A stretch of DNA of 64,000 nucleotides from Garcia nutans (taxonomy: Eukaryota; Streptophyta; Magnoliopsida; Malpighiales; Euphorbiaceae): positions 64,337,001-64,401,000 of the forward strand of contig CANTUV010000031.1 in the NCBI GenBank assembly GCA_947685225.1, read 5' to 3'. Numbering within the stretch: position 1 is the first letter of the stretch; every line of letters starts with the position of its first letter. The translations under genes were made by a program, and so were the position numbers. Below the pieces are notes generated by a model. The model did no database searches. It saw nothing but the letters and a program-made list of their open reading frames with translations, and was not told the DNA's origin. This document shows positions 12,347 to 25,279 of this stretch, piece after piece.

Positions 12347-13690
12347 CTAGTCTTGGAGGTGTAAAACCTCCTTTAGGTCGTGTATTTCCCCTCCAACATA
12401 AAATTTGAGCCTGTGCCCATTGACTTTAAAATCTCCTTTTTCCGGGTGGGTTATTTCAACCACTCCATAGGGGAAAACTTCCTTGACAGTAAAAGGACCA
12501 GACCATTGAGATTTCAACTTACCTGGAAAGAGTCGAGGCCTTGAATTGTACAGTAATACCTGATCTCCCGCTTAAAACTCTTTCCGTTCCTTAATGTGAG
12601 CATCATGCCATCTCTTGGTACGTTCCTTATACATTTTCGCTTTGTCATAAGCTTGCAATCTCCACTCGTCTAACTCGTTTACCTGTAATTTTTGCCTTTC
12701 ACCTGCACAAGATAGATCAAGGTTAATATGTTTTATGGCCCAGTATGCATTATGCTCTATTTCAACAGGTAAATGGCAAGCTTTTCCATATACCAACCTA
12801 AATGGTGTATTGCCCAAGGGAGTTTTGAATGCAGTCCTAAAAGCCCATAGAGCATTGTCCAATTTCTCGGACCATTCCTTTCGAGATCGCTCTACAGTTT
12901 TTTCCAAAATTCTTTTAATCTCCCTATTCGTGTTCTCAACTTGGCCACTAGTTTGAGGATGATAGGGAGTAGCAAACCTATGTGTAACTCCTAATCTTTT
13001 GAAAACTTTCGCAAGCTGAAAGTTACAAAAGTGAGTACCCCTATCACTTATAATTGCTTTTGGCATACCAAATCGAGAAAACAACTTCTTCAAAAATTTC
13101 AGCACAACCCTAGCATCATTGGTTGCCAAGGCTTGGGCTTCAGGCCATTTAGATACATAGTCTATTGCTACAAGAATATATTTGTTACCAAATGAATTTG
13201 GAAAAGGGTCCCATAAAATTGATCCCCCATACATCAAAAATTTCACAAACTAAAATCCCATTTTGATCGATCCCCCATACATCAAAAATTTCACAAACTA
13301 AAATCCCATTTTGGGGAATTTCATCACGAGATGAAATATTTCCAGTTCTTTGGCAACAATCACAATGATTTACAAATTCGTAGCTATCTCTAAACAGAGT
13401 GGGCTAATAAAATTCTGATTCTAGTACCTTTTGAGCAGTCCTATTGGCTCCCATATGACCACCAGCTGGTCCAACATGGCATTGACTAAGAATGTTCATT
13501 GTTTCGGGCCATGCCACACATCGTCGAATCATGTGATCCTTACATAATCTAAAGAAAAAGGGATCCTCACAAAAATAATACTTTAAATCAGAAAAGAATT
13601 TCTTCTTTGCTTGATAGGTTAAGTCCTTAGGGAGTTTCCTAACAGCTAAATAGTTAGCAAAATCTGCAAACCAAGGTGTTTCAAAATTTA
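12347..13690 (-). pseudogene. integrase of the Athila-like element, disrupted
   Basis: Read on -, the HHCC zinc region is at about 13360-13520 (CHVGPAGGHMG...CDCCQRTG), with a TAG replacing Trp in the segment between. The catalytic core at 12590-13200 is open for 224 codons: first Asp in ILVAIDYVSKW, second in AIISDRGTHF, then TPYHPQTSGQVE with the Glu. The C-terminal part after a stop at 12572-12574 (QVLLYNSRPRLFPGKLKSQW and onward) ends at 12347-12349. Just ahead of the core, near 13205-13215, the frame shifts by one base, and a 48-bp tandem duplication lies immediately upstream (13221-13312). At least two stops plus a frameshift make it inactive. The family role is strand transfer of the cDNA. 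Confidence 0.88.
13221..13312 (-). repeat. 48-bp tandem duplication inside the integrase gene
   Basis: Two adjacent, nearly identical copies (starting at 13221 and 13269) of a unit beginning gatcccccatacatcaaaaa. 48 bp is a multiple of three, so the duplication keeps frame and inserts 16 codons at the start of the catalytic core. Confidence 0.9.
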
Positions 13691-13700
13691 AGTTACTTAT

Positions 13701-15359
13701 CTAACTTACCATGGCGTACAACTGCTCATCGGGGAAGTGATCATCAATGTCCCCTTCATCAAACCTCTCCAAGGTTGGATTCTCCAAGCGAGAAAGATGA
13801 TCTGCTGCAAGATTTTCAGCTCCCTTCTTGTCTTGAATCATCAAGTCAAATTCCTGCAACAAGAAAACCCAACGGATTAGCCTATGCTTTGCATCAATTT
13901 TTGCAAATAAATACCCTAAAGCTGAATGGTCTATATAAATAATCACTTTTGACAAGATGAGGTATGATCTAAACTTGTCAAAAGCAAAAACCATAGCTAG
14001 CAGCTCTTTCTCTATAGTTGTGTAATTTGCTTGAACTGTGTTCAAGGTCTTGCTTGTATAGTAGATAGGCTGAAAGTATTTCTCCTTGCGTTGACCCAAG
14101 ACTGCTCCCACTGCAAAGTCACTTGCATCGCACATTAGTTCAAATGGTAGATTCCAATTAGGGGCTACCATGATTGGAGCATGGGTCAATTTCTCCTTGA
14201 GGGTTGTGAATGCTCTCAAACATTCCTCATCAAAAATAAAATCCACATCCTTCTGAAGGAATCTTGTCAATGGATGGGCTATCTTAGAAAAATCTCGAAT
14301 GAACCTCCGATAAAAACCCGCATGTCCTAGAAAACTTCAGATGGCCTTCACAGATGTGGGTGGTGGTAACTTCTCAATGGTATCTACCTTTGCCCGATTC
14401 ACCTCAATGCCCTTGTTTGAAATTTTGTGTCCCAACACAATTCCCTCTTGAACCATGAAATGACACTTTTCCCAATTAAGCACTAGATTGGTTTCCTCAC
14501 ATCTCATCAAGACTCTTTCAAGGTTTTCCAAACATCTTTCAAATGAGCTGCCATAGACCGAGAAATCATCAATAAACACCTCCATAATATCCTCTATAAG
14601 CTCATCAAAGATTGCTACCATGCACCTTTGGAAAGTCGCAGGTGCATTGCACAACCTGAATGTCATTCTTCGATATGCGAATGTCCCATATGGATAGGTG
14701 AATGTAGTTTTTTCTTGGTCTTCCGGGGAGATAGGAATTTGGAAATAGCCTGAAAGACCATCAAAAAAATAGTAATACTAATGCCCGGATAACCTCTCCA
14801 ACATTTGATCAATGAAGGGTAAAGGAAAGTGGTCTTTCCTAGTTGCATCATTCAATTTCCTGTAGTTTATGCAAACCCTCCAACCGGTAACTGTTCTTGC
14901 TGGAATCAGCTCATCATTTTCATTAGGGACCACCGTCACCCCTCCTTTCTTTGGTACTACCTGGACTGGGCTCACCCAAGAACTATATGAGATCAGATAT
15001 ATAATCCCTGCATCAAGTAGTTTTATCACTTCAGCCTTTACTACATCTTTCATCTTTGGGTTTAGTCTCCTTTGTGGTTGCACTACAGGCTTGAATTCGT
15101 CATCCATCAGTATCTTGTGAGTATAATAGGATGGACTGATACCCTTGATGTCTACTATCTTCCAAGTTATCACTTTCTTATGTTTTTGCAACAACTGGAT
15201 AAGTTTTTCTTTCTGCTCAGAAGATAGGTGGGAACTCAGAATTATTGGTAATTTCTTCTTCTTTGCCAGAAATCCATACTCAAGGTGAGCTGGAAGAGGT
15301 TTCAGTTCTAAGTTGGGTGGATCAATCACCGATGGTTTTGGCTTCTCTTCTTTTGGCAT
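13701..15359 (-). pseudogene. reverse transcriptase and RNase H of the Athila-like element
   Basis: Three open pieces on -: 15359-14778, 14666-14337 and 14270-13701. RT blocks visible are WVSPVQVVPKKGG, WRVCINYRKLN, KDHFPLPFIDQML and VFIDDFSVYGSSF (the catalytic FIDD). RNase H shows FELMCDASDFAVGAVLGQR, TIEKELLAMVFAFDKFR and YIDHSALGYL. Breaks: a stop at 14778-14780 within the RT palm, and a TGA at 14337-14339 where Arg is normal, consistent with CGA-to-TGA decay. The 14777-14667 gap continues RT text (FFDGLSGYFQIP and onward). The protein would have copied element RNA into DNA. Confidence 0.88.
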
Positions 15360-15380
15360 CTCAATAGTCTCATATGCCCT

Positions 15381-16091
15381 TCATTTGAACGAATTGCTTG
15401 CTTCAAGAAAAGCAAGCTGCTCCATTGCTTCTTGACCCTCAACATTTTCCTGCAATAAACACAACTCAAGGGAATCCTTGGAAACAATGTTAGTAACATA
15501 ATTTACGGTCTCATGCTCAACAACATCATTGCATGATTCCGCTTCATCAAGTGAAAGTGAATGTTTCATGGCATCATGTATCCTAAAAATAACTTTCTCA
15601 TCACCCACTCTCAAAGTTAATGTGCCATCATGAACATCGATAAGGGCACGGGCTCTATTTAAAATTGGCCTACCAAGAATAAGTGAAACATCTGCATCCT
15701 CATCAATATCAATGACAACAAAATCATTGGGGAAAATGAAATCCCCGACTTTTACCAACACATCTTCTATAATGCCACGAGGGTGGACTACTGACTTATC
15801 AGCAAGTTGGATGGTCATGAGTGTTGGTTTAGGTTTACCAATGCCTAACTCTTTGAATATTTTATAGGGCATAACACTTATGCTAGCCCCCAAATCAGCT
15901 AATGCACTCTTGACCTCAAGGTTACCTATTAAACATGGAATGGTAAAACTACCTGGATCTTTTAACTTCTTAGTTAACCTCCTTTGCAAAATTGTTGAAC
16001 TCTTTTCAGATAACTGCACTAAAGACACTTCCTCAAGTTTCCTTTTGTTAGAAAGGATATCTTTCAAAAATTTAGCATATTTAGGCATCTA
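15381..16091 (-). pseudogene. protease of the Athila-like element
   Basis: 235 codons open on -, bounded upstream by TAG (16089-16091, where Gln is usual) and downstream by TGA (15381-15383, where Arg is likely). The aspartic protease site ALADLGASISVMP keeps the catalytic Asp in the DLGA form typical of Athila, and the flap/C-terminal motif LILGRPIL is present at about 15665-15690. It begins with the conserved MPKYAKFLKDIL segment. In the live element it would be part of one gag-pol reading frame and would cut the polyprotein. Confidence 0.85.
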
Positions 16092-16157
16092 TGACAAAGC
16101 TTCAGCAAATAGAATATTAATGTGCAATTGTTTAAAAAGTTCAAGAAACTTACCGAA

Positions 16158-17795
16158 CTAAGCATCAATCTTGTCCTTGTTCAACCTTGCAGGATAAGGT
16201 ACTCTAGGTCGGTATTCCTTCAATATGGGGCTGCTTTCTTGCGGCTGCTTCTCTCTCTCACTTTCTAGTGCATCTTTCTCTCCCGAAGTGACAGGAGGAT
16301 CATTGTCTTTTTCTTTTTCTTGTACTTCATCCCTTTTCTCTTCCACTTCTCCTCTTTTCTCATCCACATTACCCTTGATCTCTTTTCCACTCCTTAGTGT
16401 AATTGCCTTAAGCTGCTCTTTAGGATTTGCCTCAGTGTTGCTAGGCAAACTTCCTTGTGGTCTCTCATTGAGCAGCTTGGCAATTTGCCCCACCTGATTC
16501 TCCAAATTATGAATAGAGGCTTGCTGATTTCTTAGGGTGGTTTCAGTTGATTGGAGCCTAGTTTCAGAAGCTGCTATAAATTTCTCCATCATGTCCTCCA
16601 AACTACTCTTTCTTGGAGGGGCAGCTTGTTGATGTTGGGGTTGCTGGAATCTAGGGGGAGGTCTTGGATTATTTTGATTATTCCATGAGAAATTTGGATG
16701 ATTTCTCCACCCCGGATTGTATGTGTTGCTGTAGGGGTTATTCTGTTGTTGCCTTGGCATATTTCCCACATAATCTACTTGCTCTTGCCTAGCAAACATG
16801 TTGCCACTTTGGCAATCTTGACTTTGATGTCCACCCCCACACCATTCACAAGACATCACTTGCATTACTTTCCCAGAAGAAGAGGCCAAAGAATCAAATT
16901 TTTTATTCAACGCTTCCAATTGGGCTATCAAAGCCACCATAGGATCTAATTGGTGTGAACCCATGACTTTCAGCTTTCCTTGCTCCCTTAGGTCCTGCCA
17001 CTGATAATTGGTGATAGCCATGTCTTCAATTAAATCCCTTGCTTGCTCATGTGTCTTGTTGTTTATGGTACCACCAGCTGCTGCATTAATGGATTGCTTA
17101 CTTTCGTAATTCAACCCATTGTAAAATGTTTGAATTTGAAACCATAGTGGAAGTCCATGATGAGCACACCTTCTCAACAATTCTTTAAATCTTTCCCAGG
17201 CATCATAAAGGGTCTCACCATCTTTCTGCAAAAAGGATGAGATATCATTCCTCAACTTAGCAGTTTTGGATGGTGGGAAGTATTTTTCTAAGAATTTCTC
17301 TGCCAACTGACCCCATGTGGTGAAGGTTCCTAGAGAAAAAGATTTTAGCCACTTCTTTGGTCTATCTCTAAGGGAAAATGGGAACAACCTCAGCCTAATT
17401 GCATCATCTAAGACATTATTTATCTTGAATGTATCACATATTTTCAGAAAATTCTCAATATGTGCATTAGGATCTTCATCAGGAAACCCATCGAACTGAA
17501 AAGTCTGCTGCACCATTTGAATTACATTTGCTTTTATTTCAAAGTTGTTTGCAGCAACTGTCGGCCTCCGGATACTAGATTTAGTTCCATTGAGATTGGG
17601 CTTAGCAAACTCCTGCATTGTCCTTGGCCCAGCTCCTTCCATCACTTCAAACTCTTCTTCTTCGTCTATTTCAAGATTTATTTCTGTTTCTGCGTCTTCC
17701 AAAACTACTTCCCCTTCTTCCTTTCACTTTCTCCTTGATGTTCTTTCTAGCTCTGGATCTAATTCAAACAGTTGGGATGAGCTACCTCTGGTCAT
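16158..17795 (-). pseudogene. gag of the Athila-like element
   Basis: The conserved start MTRGSSSQLFELDPELERT begins at ATG 17795 (reading left). A frameshift between about 17727 and 17703 moves the rest into another frame, open for 514 codons down to TAG at 16158-16160, where Gln is usual. The capsid domain is clear: FDGFPDEDPNAHIENFLKIC, RLRLFPFSLRDRPKKWL and LAEKFLEKYFPPSK. A zinc-knuckle-like CEWCGGGHQSQDCQ lies near 16835-16860, followed by a Gln/Asn/Pro-rich stretch and an acidic, Glu/Lys-rich C-terminus. Structural protein of the particle; broken at both ends here. Confidence 0.9.
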
Positions 17796-17932
17796 AAACG
17801 GGAAGGAATACCTAAAATGATAATCAACAAACAAGAACCAATGTAAAAAACAAATGAAAATAAAAACTGAATCAACAGTCTTGATTATATTACTAATATT
17901 GAAACCGTTGTCCCCGGTAACACGCCAAAACT
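17703..17932 (-). other. 5' leader of the Athila-like element with gag start
   Basis: 230 bp between the 5' LTR (17933) and the long gag frame. It contains the gag initiator ATG (17795) and the PBS (17911-17930). Confidence 0.7.
17911..17930 (-). other. primer-binding site, tRNA-Asp-like
   Basis: Read on -, TTTTGGCGTGTTACCGGGGA starts two bases after the 5' LTR end. It resembles, with mismatches, the TGGCGCCGTTGCCGGGGA site used by Athila elements (tRNA-Asp). The imperfect match suggests mutation since insertion. Confidence 0.7.
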
Positions 17933-19654
17933 TGGAGCGCGCGAGCTGCGCTATAGCAATACCGCAAGTGCACGGGTCGCCCAAGTAATAAAGTAGTGAG
18001 TGAGTTATCGTTCCACTGAGGACAAGGCCAAGTACTATTGCAAATCTTAACTGTTGTTTAGCAAATCAATGGGTTTGTGATGTTTTGTAATTAAAAACAA
18101 TTAATCTAATAACTGAAAGTAAAGGAAAATTAAATGTTGCGCAAAAAGAATTGATGGTAATAAAACTATCCAGATATTGAATCCCCCTAGCCTCAATGAT
18201 ATTTATGAACATTAAGTCAGTTAAATCATTTAATAGAGTTGAGTTGGCATTCCTCTAACTTAGACTAAAACCTCTCTCTAGTGAATTAATCCCTAATCAC
18301 TAAGTAGAGTACCGGAATCTCTTCTCAAACACAATTAATTAGATCTTGCATTAAGAATAAGGAACTATAAACCAAAGGATCTTGTAAGTCTATCTCTAGT
18401 ACTCCAATCAATCCTCAACCCTTATGAGTATTCAATTCATATCAAGCTTTCTCAAGTCAATAATATGAAAATTGCAACCAATCAATAAGCATGCTATTAT
18501 CAATTGGAAATAAATCATTAAGCATCATAAGAATAAAACAACTCAATCAAATATTCAACTAAATATAATTATTCAATCCATACAAATAAGCTAGGGTTCA
18601 TCCATATCTAGATAGAGAAGGAATTAGTTCATGTTCAAAACCAGAAAAACAGAACAAGAGAAATGAGTAAAAGAAACCAAACAATCCATGGCGAATAATT
18701 TGTATTTCTTCACTTTAATCCTTGATTCTTGGTTTAGGTCTTGTAGAGGATGTATCTCCTTCTTCAAATTCAGCTCAAGATTCTCCTCTTTGCTCCACCA
18801 GTGGCTCCTTCTCCCTTATTCCAGCTTCCATGTCCAAGCTCCCAAAAACTTCCAAGAACTTCTCCTTTTAACTCTCTTCCAAGCTCTCAGCCCATACCTT
18901 CCAGCTCATAACCCATACCTTCCAACTCACACCACTCTCCCTTGTTTCCCACATTTCCTTTGTTTTATCTTTCTTTTTTTTCCAATTAGGTAAGTTTTTC
19001 TTTTGTTTAATATTACTTTTGACAAAAGCTAGTCTTTGTTCCCCCACTTGTCTGCAAAAGAAATTCAATTATTCAAAGTTGCCCTAGGTGACACGGCCAA
19101 GCTTGCTGGCTGTGTCTCCTTCTGCCCTTTCTTTTCTTGTTTTCTTCTAGGTGACACGGCCAAGCTCACATGACACGGCCAGTAGCTTGGCTGTGTCATA
19201 TGGGTGTGTCACCTTCTGCTTCTAGCTTTGTCAAATTGCTTTCTTTGTTTCCAAGGGTGACACGGCCAAGCTTGTGACCGTGTCATGTGACACGGCCACT
19301 GGCTTAGGTATGTCACTTAGGTGTGTCAACTACTGCCTTCATTTCTTTCCTTTCTTGCTTGGTTCTTTGATTTTTACTCTTTGGGTGAGGCACGGCCAGT
19401 GACTTGGGCGTGTCACCTAGCCGTGTCAGCTACTGCCTTGAAGTTTCTTTGAGGGACACGGCCAAGCATGCTTTGGCTTTGCCATGTCTTGCTTGCTTCA
19501 TGCTTTTTCTTCATTGTTTTGATCATCCAAGGGAGTTTTTGCACTTTGACCTAAAACAAACACTTAAAACAAACTTTAAACCAAAATCAAATGAAACATT
19601 ATCTAAAAACACATAGAAATCATACTAAAAACAAGTATAAAAATGCTCTTATCA
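17933..19654 (-). repeat. 5' LTR of the Athila-like element, complete (1722 bp)
   Basis: On - it begins TGATAAGAG (from 19654) and ends near 17933, beside the PBS. Ends were set by comparison with the solo LTR at 61486-63204 (1719 bp), which has its own target-site duplication. The dyad motif GACACGGCC / GGCCGTGTC recurs between 19085 and 19490. Flanked on the right by Tat-like gag leader sequence starting ccgac (19655). Confidence 0.93.
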
Positions 19655-19714
19655 CCGACCTATGCCGGAGACGAAGTATCTAGCAACGACTTAATCACTT
19701 GCTCACCAAAAACA

Positions 19715-21087
19715 ATGGAGCCCGAACAAATTCAAAGGATGGTGGATGAGGCTCTCAACGCCAAGATGGAAGAAATCAAAGAGGCCCTAGCTGAGACCAT
19801 GAAGAACCAGTTGACTGCATCTTAGAGAATCATGCCGAGGCATCTGCTAGCACTAAGAAACCAAAGGACAAAGGGAAGACTAAAGTTGTTGAAGTGGTTT
19901 TTGATGATGAAAAGGTGATCATTGATGATGATGATGATTGGGCTCAATACTACCAAGATGTTCAAGAGAAGAAGAAAGAACCGAAGGTTGTTGAGAAAGC
20001 AACTATTGAAAAGACCGAGACATCCAATGTTGAAAAGATGATTACTGATTTAGAAAAGAAATTTGAGAAGAAGCTGAAAACCGAAGAGATGTCTGAGATC
20101 GACAAACTATTTGAACAAGATGAAGAGCTCCCTTATAAGTTCAAGATGCCTTCCTTCACTAGATACAATGGTACTGGAAATCCTCATCTCCATGTGAAGC
20201 AGTATATCACTGCTATGCAGTCTGCCCAAGCTACTAAGGCTCAAACCCTAAGGTACTTTATGCTCTCATTGGACCCTGTTGTCCAAAATTGGTTCAATAC
20301 CTTAGATGATGGAACACAAAAGAGTTGGGATATACTTTACAAAGCCTTTATCCAGCAATATGAGTATAATGTCGAGTTGGAAGTTACCTTAATGGAAGTG
20401 GAGTCCACTAGACAAAGGCCAAATGATAATTTTGTGGACTATGTGAAGAGATGGAGAAATAAGGCTGCTTTGCTCAAGAAGAGGCCCGATGAATCTGATC
20501 AAATAAGGATGATCGTGAGAGTCATCCTACCCAATCTCCATGAAAGAATGTCTCACACCCTTATAAGGGACTTCAAAGATCTTCTCCAGGCTGGTCTACA
20601 AATTGAAGAGTGGGAAAGGGAGAAGAATCACTTTTCAATAAAAAGGAATGAGAAAGGAAACTACCAGTCGGGCAATCAAAGCACACAAAAAGAAGTTGAT
20701 GTCAATACAACTGGTCAAGCAAATAGAAGGAAGTTTTCAGATCTGGGGAAGCCTTTGTCTTGGGTCTTCAACAAGATACAAAAGAAAGGGTTGTTACAAC
20801 CATTGACTCCTCAACCTTTGCCTAGTCCATTACCCCCAAAATTTGATACTAAGGCTTTTTGTCAATTTGATAGATGTACCCGATTAAGGCATGAGATCCA
20901 AGATTTGATTGATAGTGGCAAGCTACCCGAGCCGAATAAGCCCAACACCAAAGACAATCCATTACCAAGGTTCAATAGAGTACCTCCATCGGCAACCTTC
21001 ATAGTGGGAAAATGATTGGAAGAAGATTTTGTTTTATATTCCTTTCAAGATGGAAATATTGAAGATGTGAAGGGAAAAGAAGCTTAA
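19715..21087 (+). pseudogene. gag of the gag-only Tat-like element
   Basis: Start MEPEQIQRMVDEALNAKM at ATG 19715, the same start as in the copies at 33435, 54655 (-) and 60116 (-). One base is missing at about 19818 relative to the copy at 33541, causing a frameshift and TAG at 19823-19825. The main frame resumes for 373 codons (19894-21015). It contains a capsid core (FTRYNGTGNPHLHVKQYITA, LDPVVQNWFNTLDD, FVDYVKRWRNKAALLKKRP). There is no complete zinc knuckle; a CQFDRCTRLRHEIQDLI segment lies near 20865. TGA at 21013-21015 is followed in the same frame by about 23 more codons to TAA (21085-21087). Two breaks, otherwise well preserved. Confidence 0.87.
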
Positions 21088-22678
21088 ACTCAACGAACTT
21101 TCCTTAGCTTGAATGTTGCTTTTCAATTTTACTTTCTTTAATTGGAACTATCGTGTTTTTCAAATTTAAATTTGTTTGAATAAATTACTTTTATCAAAAA
21201 TTTTGTTGGTGTTTGTTCATTTTGGTGTTCAACCAATGAGGAATCTAGCTTGATGTTTATAAATTAATGTGTCTAGGCATCATGACTTGAATGACTTTAC
21301 TAGGTGAGGGAATTACTCTATAGCATTGAGTTGTGCATAATTACCTTTGTCTAGGTCCTAGTCGGTCTTAGAACATGCTTTGACAAGCTTTCGAGGAGAA
21401 ATTGAACTCTGCTTATTTAAGGGAGAAATGATCTAGGCATTGTTTGGTTAGCCAACAACTAGTATCCACCTTATTAAATATCAATCCCTAGTTGTCCCTT
21501 TGAGCCCTCATAAACTTTTAGCTTTCTTTTCATTGGCATATAACCCCAACAACCTGCCCTGAGCTGTTGTGATACTTTTGGCAAGTCTTATGATCACTAA
21601 GATGAAGAGGCAAGAAGATCAAAGAAAACAATGATTAGTCCAGATCATGAGGATAGATGAAGTTTTCAAGACCATGAAGCTAGTTGAAGTTCTCAAAACC
21701 ATAAGGGTGGTTGAAGTTCTCAATACCATAAGTGTAGTTGATGTTTTCCTAATATCTCTAATATATCAACATCAACATCAGAGTAACAAATGATTTATCC
21801 CTATTAAAGAAGATTTATGTTACTCCACTTATCCATTATTGGAAGCCCAAGTTGGTACAAACAAGATAACTCTTTTAGAGCTAGAACCAAAAAAAAAGAA
21901 GAAGAAAAGAAAACAAAAAAAGACAAAAGAAAAGAAAAAGAAAAGAGAAAAAGAGAAAAAAAAAGAAAAAAGAAAAGAAAACTCAAAATGGTTTAAAAAG
22001 CCAACTGAGTTTTCTTTTACCTAAGACAACAAAAGGCTTCCATTTGGTTTATAAGGATGGTTTGACTTGAATTGGTCCAACCCAACTAAAGATTTGATCA
22101 AAATCAAAGAGAAAGGAGAAAGACCATTCAGTTCTTAAAAGTTCTATACTTGACAGTCCTACAAGGAAGAAGGACAAAAATGATAAAATGCTCAAAGAAA
22201 GGGAGGAGTAAGAAAAATAAAAAGAAAGAAAGGGCGAAGAAGGAAAGATATGAATTTGGGTACCAAACTTTATACAAAGAAACAAAGATTGTCCTAATCA
22301 AGATCCATATTAATGCCAAGAAGATAGAAGGAACTTGGAGTCTAGAAAGATTATTCCCAATTGCCTAAAGTTCCAACAAGAAATTTGTAGTGTGAGGGTT
22401 TGTCCACTATGTTACATCAGCTCCTATCTCAAAATGGCCTTCATTTAAACCTATGTCCCTCATAGACCCCATTTCAAGCCTATCAAAGACCTATTGATCT
22501 CTCTTTGTAGTTAGAGTCTATTAGTGGAGATAGTTTGGATAAGCATGCATATGAGATAGACAATATTTAAACTCAAATGAGACTTTTGACCAAGTAATGT
22601 GTATGTGCCTATCTTAAGTGCAACAGTTCTTGCTTAAATAGAAATAATTCTCGAGTTTAGTACGGTAACAAGGGTTGT
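21088..22678 (+). other. 3' untranslated region of the gag-only Tat-like element, first part
   Basis: No convincing gene. Contents: AT-rich text, a degenerate repeated phrase (tgaagttctcaaaaccataag) at about 21660-21730, and a long A/G tract at 21888-21991. Frames here that look lysine-rich are translations of the purine tract. Confidence 0.65.
21888..21991 (+). repeat. polypurine A/G tract, about 100 bp
   Basis: Almost pure A and G on + (aaaaaaaagaagaagaaaag and similar). Homopurine tracts can form triplex DNA or act as an internal plus-strand priming site; neither is shown here. Confidence 0.8.
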
Positions 22679-24478
22679 TGTTACATCCTCTGACAATTCT
22701 TATATAAAAACTATCAAAGAATGTTATTCAATATACTTTTCACGCTCCAATCAATTCAGAGAAAACTCTCTTCATAATTAAAATTTTTCAAATTATAATA
22801 CAATCTGCATATCACAACACTTATAGGTCCAACATTTAGACCACTTTACAATAACTCTAATAATCCAAATAGAAATTATAAATCATATAAACACCATAAG
22901 TTCATCAAATCAAATAAATAAACAATACATTTCTTTCATGATATTCATTCACTAGAATCTCGAACTTCATTCTCTAAATACATATATCCTCTTATGTTTA
23001 CAAAATTTATACAATCTCTCAAATAGCCAAACTAAAGTATCTATATACATACACTTTATAACTTATGAATACAATAAACACAAGATCTTCATCTGTTCTT
23101 AACTTGCTCCGATGTCTTGATACCTGCTTGTCAGAAAACAATTCTAACACGCTAAGCAAAGCTTAGTGGTGCTTGTATACACATATTTATCACTTAATAT
23201 TAAAGAAATATACTTATGTAAATATAGTAATAACATTTAGTTTTAAGAATTAATTCAATATATGAACTAATTTCAGTATCAAATCAGCATACCATGTTGA
23301 TTACACAAAATAATAATTATCCCTGTATAAAAGCTATCATATAATACAACACTTTCGATATTGCAACTTGTCTCATTAAGAATCATTTTATTCAAGACTT
23401 GTTTTCTCATTTGATAACATTGTTCACAATACTCTTATTTTGTTTTTCAATAAGTCTTCCTTTTCAAGTTCACATATAGGATTATTTCATTCAATCTATA
23501 CTTTTCAGCACTTATATCTAGTACTATACTTTAGAGCACTTTGTATCTCACATAATGATATACACTTTCAATCATTTGATATACTTTGGAGCACTTTGTA
23601 TCTCACCACATTATATACACTTTCAATCATTTGATTAATTCAATACATTGAGCATAACATTTCCATTATGTTCATTAGAACTTTCACGTGTAAGCATTAA
23701 TATATATATTAACAATCACTTTTACACTGGAACACAATACTTCAATTTCAAGTAATTGACTTATATTATTATTTTACATTTCTTTCATTAGTCACAACTA
23801 TCATGTTCACATATCTTTTCATTAATTATGCCCATACATACTAAACTTAGATCATAGGTTTGGATAACATGTTAGTGTAGCAGTCTGAATGCCAGATCTC
23901 AAGAATTTATAATGGCAATTATGCCCACTATCACTGATAACACATTATGTCCATTAAAGGCACGAGGTGCCCACTATCACTGTGGCTATCCATCCTCTGG
24001 TTAACCATTCAATCCAAAGCTAGATATAAATTTATTATAATTTGGGCAATTCATTAATTTTGATGAACACTACATTGTTTATTTCCTTTCATTGATACTA
24101 TACTCTTATCAACATTTGGTAGAATATATATGTGTGTCACGTATCTAAAGTTTATCACTCGTTTTCATACATTTAACACATTAAGACAAAAGTATGGACT
24201 ATACACATATTAGTCTCATGTCATTGATTAACACTTGTTTATGTAAACACTCACTTGTTTATATAAGCACTTGTTTATATTGCACTTGTTTATATCATTT
24301 CACTAGTACATTACTCTTATCAATATTTAGTATGATATATATATATTTGTCACTTATCTCAAGTTTCTCACTCTTTTTCATGCATTTAACACATACACAT
24401 GGATTTTCAATACAATTATTCACATATTAGTCTCATACTAGGCCCGTAGATCACAAATTACAAGTCAAAAACACTATT

Positions 24479-24688
24479 TAGGTCCCCACAGTCGTGGCCT
24501 CACAATCCCACGATCGTGGGATAGCAAACGAGTCTGTCCACTTTGTTTTAAAACCCCCACGGTCATGGCCTTCAAGGGCCATGGTAGTGGCATTGGAACT
24601 TGCTCTGTTTTATCGAATTTTTTTGAAGAAACAACATCATTTTCAATCCCACGGTCGTGGCACTCAATTGCCACGGCCGTGGCATTGA
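24479..24688 (-). repeat. dyad-symmetric CCACGGTCGTGG repeat cluster in the solo LTR
   Basis: Imperfect copies of cccacg(g/a)tcgtgg occur at about 24487, 24517, 24555, 24581, 24650 and 24670, several of them self-complementary. Function unknown. Confidence 0.7.
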
Positions 24689-25257
24689 TTTTGGGATTGT
24701 TTTCGGAGTAAAATCATGTATTCTGCACTTTTAACTTCATTAAACACAAACATGTTTAAGATCTAAGATCAAAATGTATCAAACTCAAAGTTTTGATAGA
24801 AAAAGAATTCATATCAAATATTTTACCACAACTTCACTCAATCAAACTTTCAATCATTTCCTATGAATAAAACCAACATCAAACCATTCAATTCTCATAA
24901 AGGTTGAGTTAAGGATCAAAACCCATCATATAAAAGTTATTTTTTTCACTCATCAATCTATTTAATCAATACTTTCAAGAAATATATCATTATACATAAC
25001 TCAATCATTCAATTAAATCATTAAAACTCATAAAAAATCATATTTTTGCAAAGTATAAATCAAAAGCACATACCTTGTTGATAATCACCACTTTTCCAAC
25101 TTAATCTTCTCAACACTTATATTTAGATGTAATCTTATCTTAGTTTTGATTCAAATCATAGAAAGAAAGAAGAAGGAAGAAACTTTGGTGGTGTTGGTGA
25201 TGGTGGCGTGGAGAGAAGAAGGAAGAAAGAAATAAGAAATTTTCACACAATTGACAC

Positions 25258-25279
25258 ATATATATATATATATAATATT
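25258..25279 (-). promoter_or_regulatory. TA repeat / TATA region of the solo LTR
   Basis: A (TA)n run about 710 bp from the LTR start on -, followed on - by a pyrimidine-rich stretch typical of plant LTR transcription starts. It places the palindrome wholly in U3, upstream of the promoter. Confidence 0.55.

Larger units (their letters stand above)
9148..19654 (-). mobile_element. Athila-like Ty3/gypsy element on the minus strand, degenerate
   Basis: LTRs at 9148-10871 (3' LTR, outer 37 bp displaced beyond the Tekay insertion) and 17933-19654 (5' LTR, 1722 bp) flank a 7.06-kb interior with gag, PR, RT, RNase H and IN in that order on -. The PBS resembles the tRNA-Asp site used by Athila elements, and the RT/RNase H/IN text is typical of Athila. 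No env-like frame is present in the 1.5 kb after integrase. It inserted into a Tat-like element just ahead of the gag start: the right flank begins ccgac (19655-19659), the expected target-site copy. The other flank is outside the window. Its LTR family recurs as a solo copy at 61486-63204. Confidence 0.9.

Noticed and set aside
21839..22024. Lysine-rich frame of 61 codons
   Set aside because: It only translates the A/G polypurine tract at 21888-21991.
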